Positions 24,236-31,658 of a stretch of DNA of 44,225 nt are shown here, in pieces; within the stretch, counting starts at the first letter, position 1, and every line of letters starts with the position of its first letter. The notes beneath the pieces are model-generated. The model had not been told where the DNA came from. It saw only the letters and a program-made list of their open reading frames with translations, and ran no database searches. The stretch is taken from contig CANJCM010000036.1 in NCBI GenBank assembly GCA_947472765.1, positions 1 through 44,225 on the forward strand. Reading direction: 5' to 3'. Made by a program: the position numbers and the translations under genes. The stretch comes from Opitutia bacterium. GTDB taxonomy: Bacteria; Verrucomicrobiota; Verrucomicrobiia; Opitutales; Opitutaceae.

Positions 24236-24262
24236 GAAGGAAGAAATCAGAAGTAAGAAATC
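24232..24262 (+). repeat. Purine-rich AAGTAAGAAGGAAGAA repeat containing a stop codon
   Basis: The TAA stop codon of the DUF1080 gene (24233-24235) is the first TAA of a TAAGAAGGAAGAAATCAGAA run that continues as AGTAAGAAATC. The same run starts at the stop codon of the GntR gene. Confidence 0.8.
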
Positions 24263-24277
24263 TGACGGTCGTTTTCA

Positions 24278-24316
24278 GGAGCCGGTCCGGGATGAATCCC
24301 GGCCGGCTTCTTTTTT
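24278..24316 (+). terminator. Rho-independent terminator of the DUF1080 gene
   Basis: GAGCCGG-T-CCGGGAT pairs with ATCCCGG-CCGGCTTC across a 2-nt GA loop with a one-base bulge, followed by TTCTTTTTT. Very similar in layout to the terminator at 22529. Confidence 0.85.
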
Positions 24317-24388
24317 GGGTCCTCACCCGAGCCACCGCACGAGAACAGGAACGACTAAGATAACGAGAACGAGGGTGGCATTCCGAAT

Positions 24389-24460
24389 GTAGGGCCGCCG
24401 CTCGCCGGCGGGCCATTTCGCGAATGATAGCCGTGGCCCGGCGACGAGCGCCGGCCCTAC
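24389..24460. repeat. Family-B palindromic repeat
   Basis: 72 bp with arms at each end (GTAGGGCCGCCGCTCGCCGG and GACGAGCGCCGGCCCTAC), the same total length as the copy at 11915-11986. Confidence 0.9.
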
Positions 24461-24481
24461 AGAAGCGAAGCTCTCGAATGC

Positions 24482-24502
24482 CTTTTTCCTTCTTCCTTCT
24501 TA
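24482..24502 (-). repeat. Purine-rich TAAGAAGGAAGAAGG repeat containing a stop codon
   Basis: On the minus strand the GntR stop codon TAA (24500-24502) begins the run TAAGAAGGAAGAAGGAAAAA. Same placement as at 24233. Confidence 0.8.
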
Positions 24503-25177
24503 TTTTTGCTCCCCGACCTGACTGAAATACCGCGCGCCGTTCCGAATGTGATTCTTGAGGAGATGCCGCACCTGGTCGCGGTTGCCCTTCACCAATTGCT
24601 GCGTGATGTCGAAGTGGCTGAAAGCTTCCTCCTCGCGCAGCGGCTTGGAGCGATCGCCCATCGTGATCGCCAGCGCCCCCATCATGAAGCCCGGGTAGGC
24701 GTGCACCGCCTGCGTGAAGATCAACTTGTGCGTGTGGATGAGATCCTTGTTGCCGGACAAATGGACGAGCTCGAGGTGGAAGCTCTCGTCGTGCTCGAGG
24801 TACGCCTCGGCGTTGCGCTGCTCATAGTTCCGACTAAGCCGTTTCTCCTGGGCGATCAGCCGGCTGAAATCGTTCTTCGCCCCGGACTCGAAGATTAAGT
24901 CGACCGCCCCCAGCTCGAGAATCTCACGAAACTCCCAAAGGCTCCTAATCCGCGCCTTGTCGACGAGCCTCACCTGGGCACCGCGGCCGGCGCGCTGCTC
25001 AATCCAGCCGGCCTGCGCCAGCTTGGAAATCGCCTCGCGGATCGGGAGATGGCTGCACCCAAGTTCGCTCGCCAGCGCGCGCTCGGTCAGTCGATCGCCG
25101 GGCTTTAATTCGCCCTTGGTGATCTTCGCCAGGATGTGGCGGTAGGCTTTGACGGAGAGGTTTTCCTTCGGGCGCAT
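24500..25177 (-). CDS. GntR family regulator, FCD subfamily
   Basis: 225 residues from ATG 25177. Winged-helix domain in residues 1-75 (SVKAYRHILAKITKGELKPG, LGCSHLPIREAISKLAQAGW). C-terminal helical FCD effector domain with its metal-binding residues: RSLWEFREILE, the D of HDESFH, and two later His positions (H in VHAYPG and FDITQQLV region). E. coli NanR, the sialic-acid regulator, is of this type. The gene lies just downstream of the NAL-like lyase on the same strand, separated by a family-A palindrome. It is the best candidate to bind the TGCTATAGCA palindromes at 26235 and 26372. Confidence 0.88.
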   Translation of the reverse strand: MRPKENLSVKAYRHILAKITKGELKPGDRLTERALASELGCSHLPIREAISKLAQAGWIEQRAGRGAQVRLVDKARIRSLWEFREILELGAVDLIFESGAKNDFSRLIAQEKRLSRNYEQRNAEAYLEHDESFHLELVHLSGNKDLIHTHKLIFTQAVHAYPGFMMGALAITMGDRSKPLREEEAFSHFDITQQLVKGNRDQVRHLLKNHIRNGARYFSQVGEQK

Positions 25178-25217
25178 CAAAACGGAAAGTGGGAGGTGGA
25201 GAGCGGTGCCGAGTCCG

Positions 25218-25290
25218 ATGGAGGGACGGTGCCCTCACCGGCCAATGCATCTCGAAATGCTTTTCGGCGGGTGAGGACACCCGCCCTCCA
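25218..25290. repeat. Family-A palindromic repeat, complete 73-bp copy
   Basis: Left arm TGGAGGGACGGTGCCCTCAC and right arm GGCGGGTGAGGACACCCGCC + CTCCA enclose a loop containing AATGCATCTCGAAATGC. It fills most of the gap between the lyase and GntR genes. Loop and arms closely match the copy at 27710-27781. Confidence 0.9.
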
Positions 25291-26226
25291 TTAGGTGGTC
25301 CGCCTCGCCAGGGCGAGTACGTCCGCGATCGCCCTGGCCAGTTCGGGCAAGGCCGAGGCCGGAACGTCGATGATCGGCGGAGCCGCGTGGCCGGGATTGA
25401 AACAGCCCGCGAGCTGGCAGACCGCCTTCACCCGGGCCACCAAGTGGTAGTCGCTGATCGCCGGCAGGCTGATGATCGTGTTCCAGAGATGAACGAACGC
25501 CGCCTGAATCGGGGCCGCCGCCGCATAGTCGCCCTTGAGCAGGTGTTGATGGATCTGCACCGCGAGGCCCGGAAGCAGCGAGGCGGTGGGCGTCATGAAA
25601 CTCTGGCAGCCGCTCTGGTAGTATTCGCTCCAGTGAAAATCGTCCGCCGGGATCGCGACGATGTCGGTGCTCTGCTGAAGTTCCCGATAGCGAGCGAGGT
25701 CGTTGTGCCCTTCCTTGGTCCCGACGATCGTGGGCACGGCGGCGGCGGTCTCAACCATCACTGACACCGGCGGTAACTGATTCACGGAGGCGAGGGTGTA
25801 GATCAGCAGCGGCACGTCGCCCACTCCGCCGGCCAGCCGGCGCCAGTACTCCGTGTAGACGCGGCGCGGCAACTGCGTGCCGAGCGGGGGAATGTTGATC
25901 AACATGTCCGCGCCGGACTTCACCAAATCGCCACCGAGGCTGATCGCGTCGGGCAAGGCGAGGCACGTGCTGTTCGCGACGAGCATCGGCCCCTGCCCCT
26001 GCAGGATTTCGCGCGCGATCTCGACCGCCGTGATGCGATCGCGGCGCAGCATCGAGAAGTACTCCCCGTTCGTACCGCAGAGGATCAGTCCCTTGAAGTC
26101 GTAGCCGGCGAGCGCCCGGATCATGTCGGCATAGAGCCGGCGATCCAGCGCCCCGCTGGCGTCAAAGGGTGTCGGCAGGACCGCGTAAAGCCCGGCGACA
26201 TTGCGGCGTGTGACAGTCTTTTTCAT
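25291..26226 (-). CDS. Dihydrodipicolinate synthase/N-acetylneuraminate lyase family protein
   Basis: 311 residues, class I aldolase TIM barrel. GTNGE at 51-55 corresponds to the conserved GTTGE phosphate/carboxylate loop, Tyr143 (LLIYTLAS) to the catalytic tyrosine, and Lys171 (VGTKEGHND) to the Schiff-base lysine. The family cleaves or forms 2-keto-3-deoxy acids: sialic acid, dihydrodipicolinate, KDG and others. The neighbouring epimerase, mutarotase and sialidase-like genes favour a nonulosonate lyase, but YTLA instead of YNxP and the EGHN context prevent a firm call. Cytosolic. Divergent from the sialidase-like gene, with a candidate shared operator. Confidence 0.85.
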   Translation of the reverse strand: MKKTVTRRNVAGLYAVLPTPFDASGALDRRLYADMIRALAGYDFKGLILCGTNGEYFSMLRRDRITAVEIAREILQGQGPMLVANSTCLALPDAISLGGDLVKSGADMLINIPPLGTQLPRRVYTEYWRRLAGGVGDVPLLIYTLASVNQLPPVSVMVETAAAVPTIVGTKEGHNDLARYRELQQSTDIVAIPADDFHWSEYYQSGCQSFMTPTASLLPGLAVQIHQHLLKGDYAAAAPIQAAFVHLWNTIISLPAISDYHLVARVKAVCQLAGCFNPGHAAPPIIDVPASALPELARAIADVLALARRTT

Positions 26227-26234
26227 CAGATTTG

Positions 26235-26244
26235 TGCTATAGCA
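26235..26244. promoter_or_regulatory. Palindrome TGCTATAGCA upstream of the lyase gene
   Basis: Perfect 10-bp palindrome 8 bp upstream of the lyase start codon (26226). An identical palindrome lies upstream of the divergent sialidase-like gene. Candidate operator for the FCD-type GntR protein encoded downstream of the lyase. Confidence 0.5.
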
Positions 26245-26302
26245 GACTTCGGGAGCCGGTCCGCCAAAGTCAAACCCCGAGGCGGCGAAGGCAGCTTTGC
26301 CT

Positions 26303-26322
26303 CCCGCTGCATGAGCAGCGGG
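26303..26322. other. Small hairpin between the divergent genes
   Basis: CCCGCTGC and GCAGCGGG pair perfectly around an ATGA loop, inside GC-rich sequence that looks like another dispersed repeat. No T tract, so not a typical terminator. Confidence 0.4.
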
Positions 26323-26347
26323 ACGCTCCCGTCAAACCACATGGCCG

Positions 26348-26381
26348 TTGACACCCTCGAGTGGCAACAATTGCTATAGCA
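26348..26381 (+). promoter_or_regulatory. Promoter-like sequence with TGCTATAGCA palindrome upstream of the sialidase-like gene
   Basis: A TTGACA (26348-26353) is followed after 18-21 bp by TGCTATAGCA (26372-26381), which contains a TG-N-TATAGC extended -10-like element. The palindrome is identical to that at 26235-26244. It could be operator, -10 region or both; spacing from TTGACA is long for a standard promoter. Confidence 0.45.
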
Positions 26382-26440
26382 TCGTTCCCCCAACGCCCGG
26401 CGGCGCGAACCCGCCCCGTCGCCTCGCCCTCGCTCCGGCC

Positions 26441-27694
26441 ATGAATGCCCATCCCGTCCCTTTCCGCCCCACGCCTCTTCTTTCGCGGTGGCCCCGCGCG
26501 CGCCGCGCGCTCGGCCTCGTCCTCGGTCTGATCGCAACCTCAGCCGCCCGCGCCGAAGTTGCGCTCCCCCTCGGCCCCGAGTCGCACCAAGTCACGCTCA
26601 CGAACGGCGACACGGTCACGCTGACGAGGAAGATCGCGGTCGATGTCGACCTGCAACGCGACTTCCACGGGCCGTCCGTCGTGCGGGCGGCGAACGGCGA
26701 CCTTCTGCTGTTTCATCAGGACTCGCTCGAACACGAGGGCGGCGATGCGCTTGTCTCCCAGTTGCGCAGCACTGACAACGGCTTCACCTGGACGAAAGAG
26801 AAGCCGGCCGCGGACTGGCGCGCGCGGGACAACGCGGCGATGTTTGCCGAAGCCGGCCTGACTTCCGACGGTCGCTTGGCGATGTGGGTGCAAGTCCGCA
26901 AGAAAGCCCTCGGCGGCGACGACGCCATCGGCCCGGCCTGGCTGCAATACAGCAAGGACCATGGTCACACTTGGATTGATGTCGGACCCGCCGACCCGGC
27001 GCATCCGGACTCGGTGATGAATGCGCGCAGTTTCCTCCCTCACGGTGACAAACTCTACGTCACGGCGTGGTCCTCGAAGACCGGCAGTTCGCTCTACGCG
27101 AGTCCGCGCCGCGACGGCCTGACCTGGACGAAGGTCAGCGACATCTTCCCGCGCAGTGAGGAGCACCCTTTTCCCTACCAGCAGAAGGCCCGCCCGCTGG
27201 CGCCCTTCTACCCCAACATCTGCTTCTGCCCGGATGGAACCGTTCTCGCCGTCGTCTACTCGACGAGCGGCGCACCCGCCGCGACCTCGGGTCATGACAA
27301 CGTCAACTGGTCACGGCGCAGCACGGACGAGGGACGCACCTGGGGTCCGGCCGAAATCGCCGAACCTCTGCGCAATCTCTGGGCGCCGCGTCTGCGCCGC
27401 ATCTCGGATCAAGTCATCATGATCACGGGTCGTGATATCAGCCGCCGGGCGACGGTCGCGAGTTTCTCCACCGATAGCGGCCGGACCTGGTCCGAGCGGC
27501 TGGTGCTCGACCGTCCCGGCTTCTACGGCAGCTACGCCTATTCCGATTCGATCGAAATGGAGCCCGGCAAATATTGGGTCTTCCTGAGCAGTCCGCAGGG
27601 CGGCAATCCGATCGTCGCTGGTGAAAAGTCGATGGGCCAGCACAAGGGCAAGGGCGACATCATCGGCGTGCTGCTCGAGCACCGGCGGAAATGA
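26441..27694 (+). CDS. Exported sialidase-like (BNR/Asp-box) protein
   Basis: 417 residues from ATG 26441. The N-terminus has a basic region and a hydrophobic stretch (RRALGLVLGLIATSAARAEV) typical of a signal peptide with cleavage after ARA. Four Asp-boxes (S-x-D-x-G-x-x-W) are seen: residues 110-117 (STDNGFTW), 171-178 (SKDHGHTW), 294-301 (STDEGRTW) and 343-350 (STDSGRTW), marking a six-bladed propeller of the exo-alpha-sialidase superfamily. An early Arg-rich FHGPSVVR segment could supply part of the arginine triad, but this is not proved, so glycan specificity is open. Divergent from the lyase gene. Confidence 0.85.
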   Translation: MNAHPVPFRPTPLLSRWPRARRALGLVLGLIATSAARAEVALPLGPESHQVTLTNGDTVTLTRKIAVDVDLQRDFHGPSVVRAANGDLLLFHQDSLEHEGGDALVSQLRSTDNGFTWTKEKPAADWRARDNAAMFAEAGLTSDGRLAMWVQVRKKALGGDDAIGPAWLQYSKDHGHTWIDVGPADPAHPDSVMNARSFLPHGDKLYVTAWSSKTGSSLYASPRRDGLTWTKVSDIFPRSEEHPFPYQQKARPLAPFYPNICFCPDGTVLAVVYSTSGAPAATSGHDNVNWSRRSTDEGRTWGPAEIAEPLRNLWAPRLRRISDQVIMITGRDISRRATVASFSTDSGRTWSERLVLDRPGFYGSYAYSDSIEMEPGKYWVFLSSPQGGNPIVAGEKSMGQHKGKGDIIGVLLEHRRK

Positions 27695-27709
27695 GAACTC
27701 CCTTGCCCA

Positions 27710-27781
27710 TGGAGGGCCGGTGCCCCCACCGGCCAATGTATTTAAAAATGCATTTCGGCGGGTGAGGACACCTGCCCTCCA
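27710..27781. repeat. Family-A palindromic repeat, complete copy
   Basis: Arms TGGAGGGCCGGTGCCCCCAC and GGCGGGTGAGGACACCTGCC + CTCCA, loop AATGTATTTAAAAATGC; same arms and loop layout as 25218-25290. It lies 15 bp after the sialidase-like stop codon and could act as a transcript end. Confidence 0.9.
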
Positions 27782-27798
27782 ATGAAGCCTCGGACCTT

Positions 27799-27824
27799 GT
27801 AGGGGCGTACCTCGTGCGCGCCTC
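27799..27824. repeat. Family-C repeat, single arm
   Basis: GTAGGGGCGTACCTCGTGCG + CGCC, matching the right arms of the family-C palindromes at 29071 and 33351. A TCTCAACTCTCAC short repeat follows at about 27858-27873. Confidence 0.8.
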
Positions 27825-27895
27825 CCTCCGTCTACCTCGCCGCATTTCCTGACTCTTCCCTCTCAACTCTCACTTTCCGCCACCCTCTCACTTTC

Positions 27896-28969
27896 GTGAA
27901 AGACCCCACCCTGACCGCCCGCTGCCAGCAGGCCTTCATCAAGGCCAGCGCGCACTACCGGCAATTCTTCGACCACACGGGCCCGACGAAGGCCGCGCCC
28001 ACCGATGAGGCGGCGTTCTACAACGCGCTCTATTGTCTGCGGATTATCGGCAGCACGACCGAACTCGGCGGCACGCTGCGGTGGACCCGCACGAAATGCA
28101 CCGAGCCAGACGGCACGTTCCGAATTCGCGCGGGCGGACCGATGAACAACCGCAGCGTCTACTTCAAGGGTTGGGTCGCCTATGGCGCGCATCTGGCGGA
28201 AGCCTACGACCTCTCCTTCGCGAGTGCCACCGCACTGGCCGCGTGGCAGGATCAGGCGACGGGCGGGCTGCCTTCCATCGAACCGGGTCGCGGGCGCGTC
28301 CCGACGGTCACCGATGTCAACGCGACCTCGCTGGGCATTCTCGCGTTTCTCGTCAGCGGCCACCTCGAGCAGGCCATCGCCGCCGGGAAATGTCTTTGCC
28401 AGCTCGTCGCGCAGCAGCCCCGGCCGCGGGACAAATTCTACTGTTACCTCAGCCTGGCTGACGGGCGGCTGTTGACGGAGCCGCCGGCGAGCCTGCAGGC
28501 AACCAACGACATATATAACGCCGCCGCCGAACCCGCGGGCGAGATCGACCGCTACACCTTCTGCGTCACGCACGAAGCCGAAGTGAACGCCTACGCCGTG
28601 CTGTCGATGGCGCTGGCCGCGCTTACCCTCCTCCATCGCCGCACCAAAAATCCCGAACTGGAAAAAGCAGCGCTGGCAATTGCCGGATTCCTCAAGGCCG
28701 CGGGCGCGAAACTCTGGGACACGGGCCAGACGAGCAAGACGCTCTGGGGAATCGCCCTGCTCAACGAGTCGCATCCGGCGAAGGCGCTGGAACAGATGAT
28801 CGAAAGGATCGCCGATGGCATCTGCGCGAAACAGCAGCCCGACGGCGGCTGGAAATCCCCGCTGTTTCAGGGAACGTACGAGGAGATGCCGCCGTGGCTG
28901 CGGATGGCTTATACCGGTGACATGCTGATCGCGCTGCACGCGTTCCTGACGATTTACGCGGTCGAGTAA
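27896..28969 (+). CDS. Alpha/alpha-toroid protein of unknown function
   Basis: 357 residues from GTG 27896; no ATG is nearby. No signal peptide. The sequence is a series of helix pairs with repeated small/aromatic positions and a QQPDGGW motif near the C-terminus, as in the prenyltransferase/terpene-cyclase type toroid or (alpha/alpha)6 glycosidase barrels. Conserved-looking segments: MNNRSVYFKGWVAYG, TVTDVNATSLG, CVTHEAEVNAYAV, WLRMAYTGDMLIALHAF. I cannot assign a catalytic function. Same strand as the sialidase-like gene, 200 bp downstream and beyond a family-A repeat, so it may or may not be cotranscribed. A cytosolic glycan-processing role would fit the neighbourhood. Confidence 0.7.
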   Translation: MKDPTLTARCQQAFIKASAHYRQFFDHTGPTKAAPTDEAAFYNALYCLRIIGSTTELGGTLRWTRTKCTEPDGTFRIRAGGPMNNRSVYFKGWVAYGAHLAEAYDLSFASATALAAWQDQATGGLPSIEPGRGRVPTVTDVNATSLGILAFLVSGHLEQAIAAGKCLCQLVAQQPRPRDKFYCYLSLADGRLLTEPPASLQATNDIYNAAAEPAGEIDRYTFCVTHEAEVNAYAVLSMALAALTLLHRRTKNPELEKAALAIAGFLKAAGAKLWDTGQTSKTLWGIALLNESHPAKALEQMIERIADGICAKQQPDGGWKSPLFQGTYEEMPPWLRMAYTGDMLIALHAFLTIYAVE

Positions 28970-28979
28970 GCCCCCTTTC

Positions 28980-28996
28980 CCACGGAGGGCCGGTGC
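28980..28996. repeat. Family-A repeat, truncated arm
   Basis: CACGGAGGGCCGGTGCT only; the rest of the element is missing. Confidence 0.6.
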
Positions 28997-29029
28997 TAGA
29001 TCGGGTTAAAGAATGCCGTAGCCATAGTT

Positions 29030-29096
29030 GGGCGTGCACGAGGCACGCCCCTACACGAAATGACAATCGATGTAGGGGCGTGCCTCGTGCACGCCC
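29030..29096. repeat. Family-C palindromic repeat, perfect copy
   Basis: Perfect 26-bp arms at 29030-29055 and 29071-29096 around a 15-nt loop, total 67 bp. The left arm begins GGGCGTGCACGAGGCACGCC. Confidence 0.95.
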
Positions 29097-29166
29097 TCCA
29101 TACTTTACGGCCGCAGTTTCATTTAAACCGCACTAGTCGCCGGGCCTGTTCTCGAAGGGTATCCAT

Positions 29167-29193
29167 GGCCTGCCGACGAGCGGCAGCCCTACA
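29167..29193. repeat. Family-B-like repeat arm (diverged)
   Basis: GGCCTGCCGACGAGCGGCAG followed by CCCTAC resembles the right arm of family B with substitutions. Confidence 0.5.
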
Positions 29194-29222
29194 TCCGGGC
29201 CGTTGGATTTGTTAGTGCCCCT

Positions 29223-31550
29223 TTAGTGGTTCAACCCTCTGCCGGGATCGTTGTCACCCCACACCGCGCCGTCATCGATCCACTTTCGCAGTCGCTCGAC
29301 CTCTTCGTTCGTCAGCGCCGGATACTCGTCGCGGCGGCGCAGCGGCGGCATTTCGAGATCCTCGACCTGATCGGAAACGTACCGCAGCAGATGGCTCGCG
29401 GTACTCCGGCCCGGCACGACCGCCGGTTCACCAGTATTCCCGCCTTTCAGCACGGCCTCCCGGGACCGCAGGCTGAACCCTCCGCGCGGCTTCTTCTCGC
29501 CGTGACAGTCGAGGCAGGACCGTTCCAGCAGCGGTCGGATGTCGCGGGCAAAATCGATCGTGGACCCCGCCACGGAAGCGGGCTCCGCGGTCGCGATGTT
29601 CGCGTCCGACGCCGGAGCGGAGTGGGAAACCGACATCAACTCCGGCGCATTCGGCAGCACGCGACCGTTGCGCCTTGGCACGGTGAGCAACAACGCGGAG
29701 GTGGCCCACGCGGTGCCGGCGGCAGAAATCCACTGGTCGCGGCCGTGCGGAAAGTCGCTCTCGAAGTGGGGTTGGAACGGCCACGACCGGCTCCGCACCC
29801 ACCACGACCCGTCATCAAACTGCGTGCGCAACAGAAACTCGACGCCGCGCTGGTACACCGGCTCCCAGGTGCCGAAGCCGGAATTCTGCAGCGCAACCAG
29901 TGCCGATCCCGTGGCCCACGCATCCGAGGGCAGGCCGGGCAACTGCGACCAGCCGCCGTCAGGACGCTGGCTCGCGGCCAACGCCTCCATCAGCGGCCGG
30001 CGGGCCGACCGCGGCTGACCGGACCAGATCAATCCGAAGAGCTGGAAAACGCGTTCGTTGTGCGTGCGCGGAGTCTGTCGCTCGATCCACGCCCGGGCGC
30101 GCTGCAACGCTTCGCGGGCGGCCTGCTCTCGTCCGCGCGGCGGATAAAGTTGGATCGCCCGCACCGCCCACGCGGTCCCGACCAGCGGACCGTCCTCCAT
30201 CGGCGGGCGCCGGTCCAACGCGGGCCAGAAGCCCGCGACGCGCTGCGCGTTGATGAGGTAGCCGCTCATCGCTGTCGTGGTTTCGTCCGCCGGAAAACCC
30301 AGCGCGTTCAGCGCGTCGAAACCATAGCCGAGACTCACTGGCGAATCCGACACCGGCTCCATCATCTGACGGGCATGCTCGACCCGCGGCGCAATCATCG
30401 CGACCTGCGCGGCCAGTTGCCGGCCGAGCGATGCCTCATCGACACTGAGTCCGCGGTCGCGGGCCAGGCTCAGCGTCATCGCCGGCAGCGTTTGCTGGTG
30501 ACAGGAGATGCATTGCGCTTTCTGACGGACAAACGCGGTACCGAGGAATTTGTCCGAGCTCCGCTGCAGCAGCGCGACCGCCTTCTGGCTGGCGGCGACG
30601 ATGGCCGCCTGCCGCGCCGGGCCGTCCGGCGGCACCTCCCGCTGCGGCACCGTCTTCGGCCGGGACGAGGGCTCCTTCGCTCCGGCGGAGCGGAGGAACG
30701 CGACGAGCGGCGACTCGGGTGCCCGCCGCAGCGCGAAACTCAGCGCCGTTTCCCCGTTTTCGTTCTTCGTGTTCACGTCCACACCGCGGGCCACGAGTTC
30801 GCGGGCAAACCGAGGGTCGCCGTCGTCACCATACGCCGCCCACACCATCGGCGGTGTCGCGTAGCCCACCGCCGACGGGGCCCGCAGGCTGGCACCAAAC
30901 TCCAGCAGCAGCGACGCCACCTGCGGATGCCCGCTATAGAACGCGAAATTCAACGGCGTTCCCGCGAACCCCGAGTCGTGGTTCACCTTCGCTCCGAGAT
31001 CGAGAAACCGTTCCGCCGCTCCGGCATCGCCAACGAACGCCGCGGCCGCGAGAGGCGAGAGTCCCGCCTCCACGTTCACCGCGGCTTCGTGCTGCAGCAG
31101 GAGTTCGACGGAACGCGCATCGCCACCGAACACGGCCAGGGTCAGTGGCCGCAACGACCCTTCCCTGGCCGGAAGGGCGGCGTTGGCGTCGGCCCCAGCC
31201 TCGAGGAGCAGTCCCACTGCCTCGGAAGCGCCGTCGCGGGTCGCGGCGGTCGCGAGCGGCGTCACGCCCATGGCGGATACCGTATTCGCACGCGCGCCGG
31301 CCGCGAGCAGCGCCCGAACCATCCGCGGACTTCCCGTCGCATAGTGAAGGGCCGTCGCACCCGCCGCGTTCGTGGCATTGGCGTCCGCACCTGCGGCAAG
31401 CAGGGATTCGACGGACGCGACGTCCCCCTGCAGCGCCGCCCGATGCAGCGGCGAATTGCCATCGGCAGCCGGCGCGGCAGTTGCCGCCACCGCGAAGCCC
31501 GGCGCCACCAGCAGGAGAGCAGCCAGCAGGATTAGAGGCAGGGGAGGCAC
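29223..31550 (-). CDS. Exported ankyrin / haem / toroid / planctomycete-type cytochrome fusion
   Basis: About 775 residues from GTG 31550, which places a clean signal peptide first (PLPLILLAALLLVAPGFAVA). Domains in order: ankyrin repeats, residues 32-290 (SPLHRAALQGD, ATALHYATGS, GVTPLATAAT and more); a first c-type haem motif CISCH (347-351) followed by a helical segment; a terpene-cyclase-like toroid with SQRPDGGW (527-534) and FDDGSWW (578-584); and a C-terminal planctomycete-type cytochrome domain with CLDCH (679-683), FARDIRPLLE before it and EMPP after it. Periplasmic, membrane-associated or secreted. Function unknown; likely electron transfer combined with ligand binding. Divergent from the Tat amidase gene, 108 bp between starts. 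Confidence 0.85.
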   Translation of the reverse strand: MPPLPLILLAALLLVAPGFAVAATAAPAADGNSPLHRAALQGDVASVESLLAAGADANATNAAGATALHYATGSPRMVRALLAAGARANTVSAMGVTPLATAATRDGASEAVGLLLEAGADANAALPAREGSLRPLTLAVFGGDARSVELLLQHEAAVNVEAGLSPLAAAAFVGDAGAAERFLDLGAKVNHDSGFAGTPLNFAFYSGHPQVASLLLEFGASLRAPSAVGYATPPMVWAAYGDDGDPRFARELVARGVDVNTKNENGETALSFALRRAPESPLVAFLRSAGAKEPSSRPKTVPQREVPPDGPARQAAIVAASQKAVALLQRSSDKFLGTAFVRQKAQCISCHQQTLPAMTLSLARDRGLSVDEASLGRQLAAQVAMIAPRVEHARQMMEPVSDSPVSLGYGFDALNALGFPADETTTAMSGYLINAQRVAGFWPALDRRPPMEDGPLVGTAWAVRAIQLYPPRGREQAAREALQRARAWIERQTPRTHNERVFQLFGLIWSGQPRSARRPLMEALAASQRPDGGWSQLPGLPSDAWATGSALVALQNSGFGTWEPVYQRGVEFLLRTQFDDGSWWVRSRSWPFQPHFESDFPHGRDQWISAAGTAWATSALLLTVPRRNGRVLPNAPELMSVSHSAPASDANIATAEPASVAGSTIDFARDIRPLLERSCLDCHGEKKPRGGFSLRSREAVLKGGNTGEPAVVPGRSTASHLLRYVSDQVEDLEMPPLRRRDEYPALTNEEVERLRKWIDDGAVWGDNDPGRGLNH

Positions 31551-31658
31551 CGGAGAAGTGAGCCAGAAATTGTCGCTGCCGCGCAAACAAAACGCCGCCC
31601 GCTCCAAGGTGAAAGTCTGCAATTTCCTTTGGTCCGTGGCTCGGTTAGCGAATCCGAC

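Noticed and set aside
29226-31535. Plus-strand open frame of about 770 codons
   Set aside because: Antisense to the ankyrin/cytochrome fusion; no recognisable motif.
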